Below are positions 1 through 7,167 of a stretch of 64,000 nt of DNA, piece after piece. Numbering within the stretch: position 1 is the first letter of the stretch; the number at the start of each line of letters is the position of its first letter. Where the stretch lies: contig NZ_NISU01000002.1 in the NCBI RefSeq assembly GCF_002335805.1, forward strand, positions 76,838 to 140,837, given 5' to 3'. The DNA comes from Bacillus sp. FJAT-45350. GTDB lineage: Bacteria; Bacillota; Bacilli; Bacillales; NISU01. The position numbers and the translations under genes were made by a program. The notes under the pieces are model-generated. The model did not search any database. It was given only the letters and a program-made list of their open reading frames with translations, and was not told where the DNA came from.

Positions 1-153
1 ACTTGAAATCAAAAATCTCGGCAAATCTACGCCTCCTACAACACTTTCAATGAGCACTTGCATGATTAAAACAGCAAACGCTGAAATCTCCATCTCCCAC
101 GCGTAGATGAGCGTACCATCCAAGCCATAATGAGGGAGTTGAAACATCTATGA
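1..153 (+). pseudogene. IS66-type orf1 (tnpA) 3' remnant
   Basis: The last 17 codons before the TGA at 151-153 read as the C-terminus of an IS66 accessory protein (frame beginning at 100, ending RELKHL-stop). Upstream residues resembling the same protein (AEISISH) lie in another frame, so a frameshift near 100 is likely and the gene is broken. The next reading frame starts at the ATG at 150 and overlaps the stop as ATGA, the usual coupling of IS66 orf1 and orf2. The gene begins before the window. Identification rests on a short stretch and on its place before tnpB and tnpC remnants. Confidence 0.5.
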
Positions 154-170
154 AACACAATTATTGAAAC

Positions 171-179
171 GTGAAAAAT
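171..179. repeat. Target-site duplication, left copy
   Basis: GTGAAAAAT directly outside the left end of the IS4 element. The same nine bases occur directly outside the right end at 1584-1592. Nine base pairs lies within the range usual for IS4-type insertions. Confidence 0.93.
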
Positions 180-1583
180 CACTAGTGTTGCATTAATTAA
201 TTTCAAATATTAAAAAGACTCAAAATCTTCAATAATCTCATTTTACGCACAGAAAAAGTCCTTTATAATGGATAAGTCAGGTGGTAACCCGTCCAAATCC
301 ACTAAAAAAGGACTCACACTATGGACAAGATTACACGAAAAACTTCATTTGGACAATGGTTTTCACCCATTAACCTTCAATTATTTGAAGAAAACGTGAA
401 AACGTTGAAATTAGATTACTATACAAAAAAGTTAACGACCGAATCATTTCTAAAATTACTTCTTTTTGCACAACTTCAAGAAATCGAAAGTCTTCATGCA
501 CTGGGCGATAGTCTTTTTGATGACAAGCTGCAAAAAGAAGTTAACCTAGATTCTATCAGTATCTCTCAGCTATCACGGCGATTAAATAATATGAATCCTG
601 ACTTATTTCAAAAGCTTTTCTTAGATCTAGTAGCACAAATTCATGTCAAAACACACCCTACAAAACTGATTATGCCGTTAAAAATCATTGATTCAAGCAC
701 ATTGCCACTTAATTTGACCCATCATAAATGGGCTAAGTTCCGCAAAACAAAAGCGGGAGTTAAGGTGCATTTGCGTCTTGTGTTTATGGAAAATGGACTT
801 TCCTATCCTGAAAAAGCTGTTATTACAACGGCAAAAGAACACGATCGTGGTCAACTTGAAGTGATGATTGATAACAAAGAATGCATGTATGTGTTTGACC
901 GTGGTTACCTTGATTACGAGCGATTTGATCGCATGACGGATGATGGCTACTTTTTTCTTTCAAGACTACGTAAAAATGCGGTCGTACGCGAAGTTTATGA
1001 ATTTAAACTACCAGAAGGTTCAGCAGTATTATCAGATCAAATGGTATTGATTGGTACAACTCAAAACCGTAGTGAAAATTACTTTCGCCTATTAAAAGTG
1101 AAGGATTCAAAAGGAAATGAGCTTCATTTAATCACTAACCGTTTTGATTTGAGTGCTGAAGAGATTTCTGAGATGTATAAATCACGCTGGGCAATTGAAC
1201 TGTTTTTCAAATGGATAAAACAGCATCTCAACATTAAAAAGTTCTATGGTCACAGCGAATGGGCGATTCAAAATCAAGTGTTTATTGCACTGATTGTTTT
1301 TTGCCTGCATGTTCTCGTTCAAATCGAAACGAATAGCAAGCGAAAAACCTTACAAATTAGCCGTTATTTAAGGGCTGCGCTATGGAAACCAGCGTATATC
1401 TGGATTCGAAAAATTGAAGGAAAAGCAGTCCCTTAATAAACAAATTGTCGTCGTTACTTATGCTCAATTGTAAAAAAAATCCAAATGGATGGAACCACCT
1501 TTGGTTAGGTATTTCCTTTTTTGGCTCTAAGCAGAGAAAACATTAAAACTGAAAATTCCAACAATATTTATGCAACACTAGTG
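180..1583 (+). mobile_element. Complete IS4-family insertion sequence (IS4Bsu1-like)
   Basis: A 1404-bp element with near-perfect terminal inverted repeats: CACTAGTGTTGCATTAAT at 180-197 and its counterpart at 1566-1583, differing at one base in 18. It is flanked by an exact 9-bp duplication. It holds one intact transposase gene filling most of its length. From memory, size, ends and protein resemble IS4Bsu1 of B. subtilis; this was not checked against a database. The intact gene, matching ends and identical duplication indicate a fairly recent insertion that may still be mobile. It landed in an IS66 element that was already damaged. Confidence 0.95.
321..1436 (+). CDS. IS4-family DDE transposase
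   Basis: Cuts and joins DNA at the ends of its own element using an RNase-H-like DDE core. The protein is 371 aa. The first catalytic Asp is D124 (in IDSST), the second D193 (in FDRGYLD). The IS4 signature Y-x2-R-x3-E-x6-K is present in full as Y286, R289, E293 and K300, so E293 completes the triad. The N-terminal 110 residues contain a helical, probably DNA-binding region with SISQLSRRLN. No frameshift or stop is seen. It is the only gene of the element and starts about 140 bp inside the left inverted repeat. Confidence 0.95.
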   Translation: MDKITRKTSFGQWFSPINLQLFEENVKTLKLDYYTKKLTTESFLKLLLFAQLQEIESLHALGDSLFDDKLQKEVNLDSISISQLSRRLNNMNPDLFQKLFLDLVAQIHVKTHPTKLIMPLKIIDSSTLPLNLTHHKWAKFRKTKAGVKVHLRLVFMENGLSYPEKAVITTAKEHDRGQLEVMIDNKECMYVFDRGYLDYERFDRMTDDGYFFLSRLRKNAVVREVYEFKLPEGSAVLSDQMVLIGTTQNRSENYFRLLKVKDSKGNELHLITNRFDLSAEEISEMYKSRWAIELFFKWIKQHLNIKKFYGHSEWAIQNQVFIALIVFCLHVLVQIETNSKRKTLQISRYLRAALWKPAYIWIRKIEGKAVP

Positions 1584-1592
1584 GTGAAAAAT
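1584..1592. repeat. Target-site duplication, right copy
   Basis: GTGAAAAAT immediately after the right inverted repeat, identical to 171-179. Removing 180-1592 restores a continuous tnpB sequence. Confidence 0.93.
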
Positions 1593-1680
1593 ATATATAT
1601 CATTTGTGAGAAGACTGATATGCGAAAAGGCATTGACGGATTAACCACACTAATTCAGCGTTTAACTAAGCTTTTTTATG

Positions 1681-2895
1681 GATTTAAAACAGAGAAACCT
1701 ATATATAATTCGCCCGATGGGCAACTGTCATTATTTGAGGATGATCCATCATTTAGTTTTTCTGAGCATACAGAAGAACAAAGCCAACAGACGAATTCTT
1801 ATACTGTTGTTTTTAAAATTCAAAAGAAAAAAAGAAATGACTCCTAGCGTGATGATGTAGAGGAAGAAGAAGTTTACCATCACCCAGAAAACCCCGTCTG
1901 TGATTGTTATCAAAGGAAAATGATTGAAGTTAGTCGTTACATAGCTCGTGAAAAAGCATCTTTATTCCTGCAAATATGAAGAAAGTACAGCATGTCGAAC
2001 ATGCTTATGAATGTAAATCTTTTATAAGCGAGTCATCTCAGCCGGCACAAGTAATTCATGGAAGAGCGCCACAGTCAGTTATTCAAAGTAATATCACAAG
2101 TCCTAGTGTATTTGCCAAAGTCATTCATGATAAATTTGCGCTATACTTACCACTTTGCAGTCAGGTCAATGAATGGGAACGTTACGGACTAAATACAAAT
2201 GATAAAAACCTATCTAACTGGGTCATTGGTTCTGCACATGATTGGTCATTGAAGAGTTACGACCAAATAAAGCCATGATGATGTTTAAATCTGTCTTATA
2301 TGTCGACGAAACTTATTCAAAAATATCCGTCGTTCTGATGGAAAGTCAGGTCATTCTAACGCTAATGGGTATAGCATAGTATGCCAAGTCAAGGACAAAC
2401 GATGATTCTGTCTAAAAGCTCCCTATCACGAGCGCGCTCTGTTCTTGGTAGTTTCATAGAAGGTTATACTAGGATGATCATTTGTGCTGGTAACTCTGCC
2501 AATGATAAAAATGGCGGAGTTACCTTCGCAAATTGGTGGGCGCATGTTCGTCGATATTGGTTGAAAGCAGACAACAATAATGGCCAAGTCGGTGTGAATT
2601 ATTGTGATCAATTATATCGTCTCGAAAGGAAATTTAAAGATTTGTCTCCGAGTAAGCGTAGAAAAAAAACGATAAAAATACTCTAAGCCAATAATGAAGA
2701 ATTCCTTAACTGGGTTGAGACATCACCAGTCTTCGGAAAATGCCCTCGCAAAGGCGAATGCCTTCTGTTTGGGGATCGCAGAAACCGCCAAAAGTAACGG
2801 TGTGGATTTCTACGAATACATAAAGAAACTTTTCACGGAACTACTGAATATCGATATCCATTAAAACCTTGAGATTTTAAATCAGTACATGCCTT
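1681..2895 (+). pseudogene. IS66-type transposase (tnpC) remnant
   Basis: Broken pieces of the large IS66 transposase appear in order on the plus strand: the SPDGQLSLFE segment (about 1710), a zinc-finger-like region with VEHAYEC (about 1990), FALYLPL and QVNEWERYGL (about 2130-2190), a VDETYSK segment holding a probable catalytic Asp (about 2300), FANWWAHVRRYW (about 2525), the KFKDLSPSKRRKK tail motif (about 2630) and AETAKSNGVDFYEY (about 2780). Stops and frame changes separate them. The sequence jumps from ALAKA to NAFCL near 2750, removing the segment expected to hold the catalytic Glu. The gene is dead; no intact copy is in the window. Confidence 0.85.
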
Positions 2896-2959
2896 GAACT
2901 GATAAACCTAACGGATGGATAGTTACAAATGGCTATTTTCAGAATAGTATAAATTTCTA

Positions 2960-2986
2960 TGAAGATATATGTAGAAAATCCGATAT
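2960..2986 (+). promoter_or_regulatory. Probable sigma-D promoter for flaG
   Basis: TGAA at 2960-2963, a 16-bp gap, then CCGATAT at 2980-2986. The B. subtilis sigma-D consensus is TAAA, 15-16 bp, (G)CCGATAT, so only one -35 base differs. It ends 33 bp before flaG. The left part of the spacer is IS66 debris, so any original link to an upstream flagellin gene cannot be seen. Confidence 0.6.
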
Positions 2987-3019
2987 ATTAATTAAAGTAT
3001 TAAATTAGGGGGCGAGGGT

Positions 3020-3412
3020 ATGGAGATAAAATCTTTAGTGGGTTCGGGTGGCGGTACTTATTCTAGTAAAAGTAATCCTAAAGCGGAGAATACATCATTA
3101 GACAGAAAAGAAATTGAGCAATTTAGAGATACAATGTCTGTTACCGAAAAAATTAATGAACATGCTAGGAAAAATAAAGCTAAAATTTCTAGGGAAGAGC
3201 TTGATAAACAAGTTGAAGGCATGAACAAGTTTCTTGAATCTAACTTAACATCATTGAAGTTTAATATCCATGAGAAGCTTGATCGTATCTACGTACAAGT
3301 AGTTGACAAGGAAACGGATGATGTTGTCCGTGAGGTACCACCAGAGCAATTTTTGGATATGGTGGCTGCGATGTTACAACATGTTGGATTAATTATTGAT
3401 GAGCGAGTATAA
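3020..3412 (+). CDS. flaG: Flagellar protein FlaG
   Basis: FlaG-family protein of 130 aa, encoded just before fliD in many motile bacilli and linked to filament length or late filament assembly. The first 60 residues are polar and low in complexity. The conserved FlaG domain fills about residues 70-130, with LKFNIHEKLDRIYVQVVDKET, then VREVPPEQFLDMVAAM near the C-terminus. The ATG follows a purine-rich GGGGGCGAGGG with little spacing. A terminator and a separate promoter follow, so fliD is not wholly dependent on flaG transcription. Confidence 0.9.
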   Translation: MEIKSLVGSGGGTYSSKSNPKAENTSLDRKEIEQFRDTMSVTEKINEHARKNKAKISREELDKQVEGMNKFLESNLTSLKFNIHEKLDRIYVQVVDKETDDVVREVPPEQFLDMVAAMLQHVGLIIDERV

Positions 3413-3430
3413 AAGGAACATAGAAAAGTA

Positions 3431-3465
3431 GGGCAAAAGGAACTTTCTTTTTGCTCTTTTTTAAT
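3431..3465 (+). terminator. Terminator after flaG
   Basis: A hairpin of GGGCAAAAGG against CTTTTTGCTC with a short loop, followed by a run of six T. It lies 18 bp after the flaG stop. Confidence 0.7.
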
Positions 3466-3472
3466 GCCAATC

Positions 3473-3499
3473 TAAACATTATATTTTTTTTACCGATAC
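3473..3499 (+). promoter_or_regulatory. Sigma-D promoter for fliD
   Basis: TAAA at 3473-3476, a 16-bp gap, then CCGATAC at 3493-3499: a near-consensus sigma-D promoter 42 bp before the fliD start. It lies directly after the flaG terminator and would make fliD-fliS-fliT a late flagellar transcription unit. Confidence 0.8.
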
Positions 3500-3540
3500 A
3501 ATTAATAGAATAGTTCTGATTTATATATGAGGTGAGCAGA

Positions 3541-5586
3541 ATGAGAATGGCTGGCTTTGCAACGGGAATGGATTTAAACCAAATTGTCACTGATTTAATG
3601 CGTGCTGAACGTATGCCAGTTGATAAAATGCTCCAACAACGCCAAACGGTTGAGTGGCAAATGGAGTCATATCGTGATGTAAATAGAAAGCTTAATACTT
3701 TTCGAAATAGTATAGTAGATAACTTTGTCTTGACTCGTGCTAACTTACAAGCGAAGACAGTTACAAGTTCAAATAGTGCAAAAGTAACAGCAACAGCAAC
3801 AGCGAATGCAGGGAATACTACGTATCGAATTTCAGAAGTGAAGCAGTTAGCTACTGCTGCTTCTAACTTTAGTGAAAAAGAAATATCTAAATCAGCAATT
3901 CAAAAAGTAGATGGAAACAAAGCAATTCATGATTTAGGTTTTAAATTAGATGATGGATCTTTTGAGTGGAAACAAGGGGTGGTGGAAAGAGCAACTATGA
4001 CAGCAACGGATAATCAAAGAGCTTTTGAAATAGCAAATGGTACAAAGCTAGCCCCTAAATCTGAAAAAGATATGGTTGTTAAGGTCAGTGGAAAATTATA
4101 TGAAGTAATAACAGAAGGAGACCCAGCTGAAAACCAGGTGAAAGTAGAATTTGGAGAAACTGGTGCAAGATTAGAGTTTAGCAAGCCTTTGGCAAATCGT
4201 GCAAATGTAACTGTTGATTATTTTGCGGATAGAAAAACAGAGGTCTTAAACTCACCTACTCCGAGAACGGAAGTGAGACTCGCGAAGGGATCTATTGCAA
4301 ATGATATCACGGTTTCGGGTTATGACGTTGTTACGAAGCCGGAAGATTTAGCAGACGGCAAAGTATTAGTAGATTTTGCTACAGGTAAGCTTACTTTTAG
4401 TCGACCAGTTACTGGAACAATAAATGTCTCGTATACTCAAAACTATACTACTTCTAGCATAACAACTTATAGTACATCTGGAGAGCAAGTGAAGGATAAT
4501 TTTATTATTCAAAGTGGACAAACGATTAACCAGGTTATGAATCAAGTAAGTCGCTCAAATGTGGGTGTAAGTGGTTTTTATGATGAGTTTGCTGATAGAG
4601 TAACAGTTACGAGAAAAGAAACAGGTATATCAAATGGAACTACCGACGGTACGGTATACCAGGCGCAAATGTTATTTGAGGGAACCTTCTTCACTAGAAT
4701 TTTAGGTTTAAATAGTGATATGGAGGAAGATGTAGGTAAGGCTGAAAACGCCCAATTTACAATTAATGGACTTGCAACAGAAAGACGTTCAAATAGCTTT
4801 ACTATTGATGGTGTGACGATAACATTGAAGGATACATTTGATGTAAATGATGCGAATCCAGTTTCATTAAATGTTAATACTGATGTGGATAAAGTGTTTG
4901 ATAACATCAAGAAATTTGTAGATGATTATAATGAACTTTTAGATAGTATAAACGGTATGTTAAAGGAAGAAAGGTATCGTGATTATCGACCTTTAACTGA
5001 TGACCAAAAAGAGGCTATGAGCGACAAAGAAATTGAGCGTTGGGAAGAACGTGCGAGAAGCGGGATGATTCGAAATGATTCGATTATCTCTAATGCTATG
5101 GACCGTTTGCGTGTAGATATTTATGGTGTAATTAACTCCTCATTAGATACGAATTTCAAACAATTATCGGCTTTAGGCATTACAACTTCCAGAGATTTTA
5201 TGGACCGAGGAAAGTTAGAGATAAATGAGGAAAGGCTAAGAAAGGCTATTGAACAGGATCCTGATGCTATTCAAGCAATTTTTGCGGCTGATGGACCTAC
5301 TAGAAGTGAACAAGGGATTGTTCGTCGGATGCGTGATACGCTTGATGGTGCGATGAAATCTATTGCAGAACGAGCAGGCGGTAGTCGCGGGTTGACTCAA
5401 AATCACCAGTTTACCCTTGGACGTAATTTAAATAACATTAATGATAGAATTACGAACTTTGAACGTCGTTTACAACAAGTGGAAGAGCGTTACTGGAAGC
5501 AGTTTACGGCGATGGAATCTGCTGTTATGAGAGCAAACCAACAAGCAGAAGCTATGTTTGCACAGTTATTTGGAAACCAAATGTAG
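3541..5586 (+). CDS. fliD: Flagellar hook-associated protein 2 (filament cap) FliD
   Basis: FliD forms the cap at the filament tip where exported flagellin subunits fold in. The protein is 681 aa. The N-terminal FliD domain has MRMAGFATGMDLNQIVTDLM at residues 1-20; the C-terminal domain has the ITNFERRLQQVEERYWKQF stretch near residues 640-660 and a helical tail. The middle is a variable, Thr-rich beta region. The ATG at 3541 is preferred to the GTG at 3532: it has GAGGTGAG at suitable spacing and gives the typical FliD start. FliS and FliT follow. A second, shorter fliD lies at 7168. Confidence 0.95.
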   Translation: MRMAGFATGMDLNQIVTDLMRAERMPVDKMLQQRQTVEWQMESYRDVNRKLNTFRNSIVDNFVLTRANLQAKTVTSSNSAKVTATATANAGNTTYRISEVKQLATAASNFSEKEISKSAIQKVDGNKAIHDLGFKLDDGSFEWKQGVVERATMTATDNQRAFEIANGTKLAPKSEKDMVVKVSGKLYEVITEGDPAENQVKVEFGETGARLEFSKPLANRANVTVDYFADRKTEVLNSPTPRTEVRLAKGSIANDITVSGYDVVTKPEDLADGKVLVDFATGKLTFSRPVTGTINVSYTQNYTTSSITTYSTSGEQVKDNFIIQSGQTINQVMNQVSRSNVGVSGFYDEFADRVTVTRKETGISNGTTDGTVYQAQMLFEGTFFTRILGLNSDMEEDVGKAENAQFTINGLATERRSNSFTIDGVTITLKDTFDVNDANPVSLNVNTDVDKVFDNIKKFVDDYNELLDSINGMLKEERYRDYRPLTDDQKEAMSDKEIERWEERARSGMIRNDSIISNAMDRLRVDIYGVINSSLDTNFKQLSALGITTSRDFMDRGKLEINEERLRKAIEQDPDAIQAIFAADGPTRSEQGIVRRMRDTLDGAMKSIAERAGGSRGLTQNHQFTLGRNLNNINDRITNFERRLQQVEERYWKQFTAMESAVMRANQQAEAMFAQLFGNQM

Positions 5587-5637
5587 TCTTAAATTATTAA
5601 AATATTACTCAACCACTAGGAAGGATGGAACACAGCC

Positions 5638-6033
5638 ATGTCTACAAACTTACAAGCTTATAAGCTAAATGCGATGAAAACAACATCACCTGGGGAACTA
5701 ACATTAATGCTATATAATGGCTGCTTAAAGTTTATAAAAAAGGCGAAAAGTGCTATAGAAGAAAATAATATTCAAGAAAGAAGTACTAATATTACTAAGG
5801 CACAAAATATTGTACGTGAGTTAATGGTCACGTTAAAGACAGATTCTGAAGTTGGAAAAAATATGTTAACACTATATGACTTTATTCTTAATCGTCTAAT
5901 TGAAGCAAACATTAAAAATGATTCAAAGGCGTTACTAGAAGCTGAAGAATTGGTTGTTGATTTTCGTGATACGTGGAAGGAAGTCATACAATTAGATAGA
6001 CAACAACGCCACGGTTCAGGTGGGAAAGCGTAG
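5638..6033 (+). CDS. fliS: Flagellin export chaperone FliS
   Basis: FliS binds the C-terminus of newly made flagellin in the cytoplasm and delivers it to the flagellar export gate. The 131-aa protein is mostly helical and begins with the family pattern (AYKLNAMKTTSPGELTLMLYNGCLKFI) at residues 7-33. AGGAAGGA precedes the ATG. It lies 51 bp after fliD, and its TAG overlaps the GTG of fliT by one base, implying translational coupling. Confidence 0.95.
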   Translation: MSTNLQAYKLNAMKTTSPGELTLMLYNGCLKFIKKAKSAIEENNIQERSTNITKAQNIVRELMVTLKTDSEVGKNMLTLYDFILNRLIEANIKNDSKALLEAEELVVDFRDTWKEVIQLDRQQRHGSGGKA

Positions 6034-6395
6034 TGTCAGGTGTCAAAGAACTTTATCTGCAATCTAAAGAACTGTTGGACCATTTAGAATCTCCACTACC
6101 AAAAGATGATGATGAACGAGATGTATATATAGAAAAAATAAATGACTTGTTGGATCAACGTGAGGTGTCCCTGAAAAAAATAGGTGATTCTTCAAACTTG
6201 AGCACTTCCGAAATCAAATTAGGTGAAGAGGTGCTAAAGTTAAATAAAGAAATTAATCCTAAGTTAGCCTTTTTAAGGAACCAAATTAGAATAGATATCT
6301 CAGCTTTAAAAGCAAAAAAAGAAAAGGGACAAAAATACGAAAACCCTTATGAAGGTCGAACGGTTGACGGTATTTTCTTTGATAAACGTGAGTAA
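6033..6395 (+). CDS. fliT: Flagellar protein FliT-like chaperone
   Basis: A 120-aa, highly charged, helical protein following fliS, where bacilli encode FliT, the export chaperone that binds FliD. The start is GTG at 6033 inside the fliS stop (TAGTG); AGGTG-like purines lie in the fliS tail. The middle shows NDLLDQREVSLKKI and LNKEINPKL, resembling FliT proteins. The tail carries NPYEGRTVDGIFFDKRE. Sequence similarity in this family is weak, so gene order is the main support. A terminator follows within 10 bp. Confidence 0.8.
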   Translation: MSGVKELYLQSKELLDHLESPLPKDDDERDVYIEKINDLLDQREVSLKKIGDSSNLSTSEIKLGEEVLKLNKEINPKLAFLRNQIRIDISALKAKKEKGQKYENPYEGRTVDGIFFDKRE

Positions 6396-6403
6396 AACTT
6401 CAT

Positions 6404-6436
6404 AAGTGTAACCTCTCATAGGGGGTTACACTTTTC
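6404..6436 (+). terminator. Terminator after fliT
   Basis: A perfect 10-bp stem, AAGTGTAACC and GGTTACACTT, with a 10-nt loop, running into TTTT. It ends the fliD-fliS-fliT unit. Confidence 0.85.
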
Positions 6437-6550
6437 TCAAGTAAAAGATGTTTTCATAGGAATGTTGAAGTGGTGTTTATGTACATATCTTTTTGACCTT
6501 GACGTTAGATATTGTTGACTAATTAATTCATTACTTTGAGGAGTAAACAT

Positions 6551-6775
6551 ATGGAGGACTATGGGTTTTGTCGTGAGTGTGGTAAGGTGAAAGAAGAGAA
6601 ATCTTTACCATACTGTCAAACGTGTTATGAAGTATATCGATATAATTTTGAGTTTATAAAGGATTTTTTAAAGCACACACCTACTGCAAATGCAATGGAT
6701 ATTTCCTTTGGTACAAATATTCCAATTGAGCGAGTATTGCAATATATAAAAGATGGTTTGATTCGTTCAACTTAA
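6551..6775 (+). CDS. YvyF-like flagellar-region zinc protein
   Basis: A 74-aa protein with two Cys pairs near the N-terminus, CREC (residues 7-10) and CQTC (22-25), suggesting a small zinc ribbon. A helix-turn-helix-like half follows: AMDISFGTNIPIERVLQYIKDGLIR, resembling MerR-type N-terminal helices. This matches the YvyF/TIGR03826 flagellar-operon family, normally found beside flgM. The ATG at 6551 is chosen because GAGGAG lies 8 bp before it; a TTG at 6536 would precede that site. Its function is unknown; a role in flagellar gene control is inferred from location only. Confidence 0.75.
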   Translation: MEDYGFCRECGKVKEEKSLPYCQTCYEVYRYNFEFIKDFLKHTPTANAMDISFGTNIPIERVLQYIKDGLIRST

Positions 6776-6827
6776 AAAATATAAAGTGAACTTAATTGAG
6801 AGTAGATACTTAAGGAGGTGAAATACA

Positions 6828-7022
6828 TTGAATATAGCAGCGTTATCAATGGCGATGAATGAAGGACAAGTTAAGCAACAGGCTAGTATTTCAATCATGA
6901 AGCAGGCAATGGGCTCGGCAGAGCAAAATGCAGATTTTTTAAATAAAATGATGGGCGATACAAAAGCATTAGAACAAGCTGCACAACCTCATTTAGGAGG
7001 AAGTATTGATTTAAAGTTATAA
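6828..7022 (+). CDS. YjfB-family putative motility protein
   Basis: A 64-aa protein with a TTG start (AAGGAGGTG seven bases upstream). It matches the short YjfB family: NIAALSMAMNEGQVKQQASI at the start, a central helix with SIMKQAMGSAEQ, and the C-terminal HLGGSIDLKL. YjfB in B. subtilis belongs to the sigma-D regulon; the molecular function is unknown. It sits between a YvyF-like gene and a sigma-D promoter. There is no signal peptide or membrane segment. Confidence 0.85.
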   Translation: MNIAALSMAMNEGQVKQQASISIMKQAMGSAEQNADFLNKMMGDTKALEQAAQPHLGGSIDLKL

Positions 7023-7028
7023 GAGGAC

Positions 7029-7055
7029 TAAAGATTAATTAACATTGTCCGATAA
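7029..7055 (+). promoter_or_regulatory. Sigma-D promoter upstream of the second fliD
   Basis: TAAA at 7029-7032, a 16-bp gap, CCGATAA at 7049-7055: close to consensus, and beginning only 7 bp after the YjfB-type stop. Transcription should begin near 7062, upstream of the hairpin at 7083-7122. Confidence 0.75.
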
Positions 7056-7082
7056 GAGAAGTAAGTAATAATTTTGAAAACC

Positions 7083-7122
7083 AAAAAGAGTCGAAGACAC
7101 TTGTGCTTCTACTCTTTTTTCT
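7083..7122 (+). terminator. Terminator-like hairpin in the leader of the second fliD
   Basis: AAAAAGAGT paired with ACTCTTTTTT, with an inner GAAG/CTTC stem and a 9-nt loop, then more T. It lies downstream of the sigma-D promoter at 7029 and upstream of fliD (7168). It may terminate the YjfB unit, attenuate fliD, or end a short sigma-D RNA. Confidence 0.8.
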
Positions 7123-7167
7123 TTTTATTGGTTAATGAATATTAAACTATTCTTTGGAGGTTTTACT

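Larger units (their letters stand above)
150..1680 (+). pseudogene. IS66-type tnpB remnant, split by an IS4 element
   Basis: The frame starts at ATG 150, meets an in-frame TGA at 165-167 and is cut at 179 by the inserted element. It resumes at 1593 and carries the family hallmark TDMRKGIDGL at about 1615-1645. Shortly afterwards it runs directly into tnpC-like sequence, so most of tnpB is deleted. TnpB is an accessory protein of IS66 transposition; its biochemical role is poorly defined. The early stop, the insertion and the deletion each inactivate it. Confidence 0.7.

Noticed and set aside
3532-3540. GTG 3532 as fliD start
   Set aside because: It lies within the ribosome-binding site of ATG 3541, and the resulting extra residues are not typical of FliD.
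6782-6809. Sigma-D promoter for the YjfB-type gene
   Set aside because: TAAA is present but the -10 reads TAGATAC at the wrong spacing; too weak to list.
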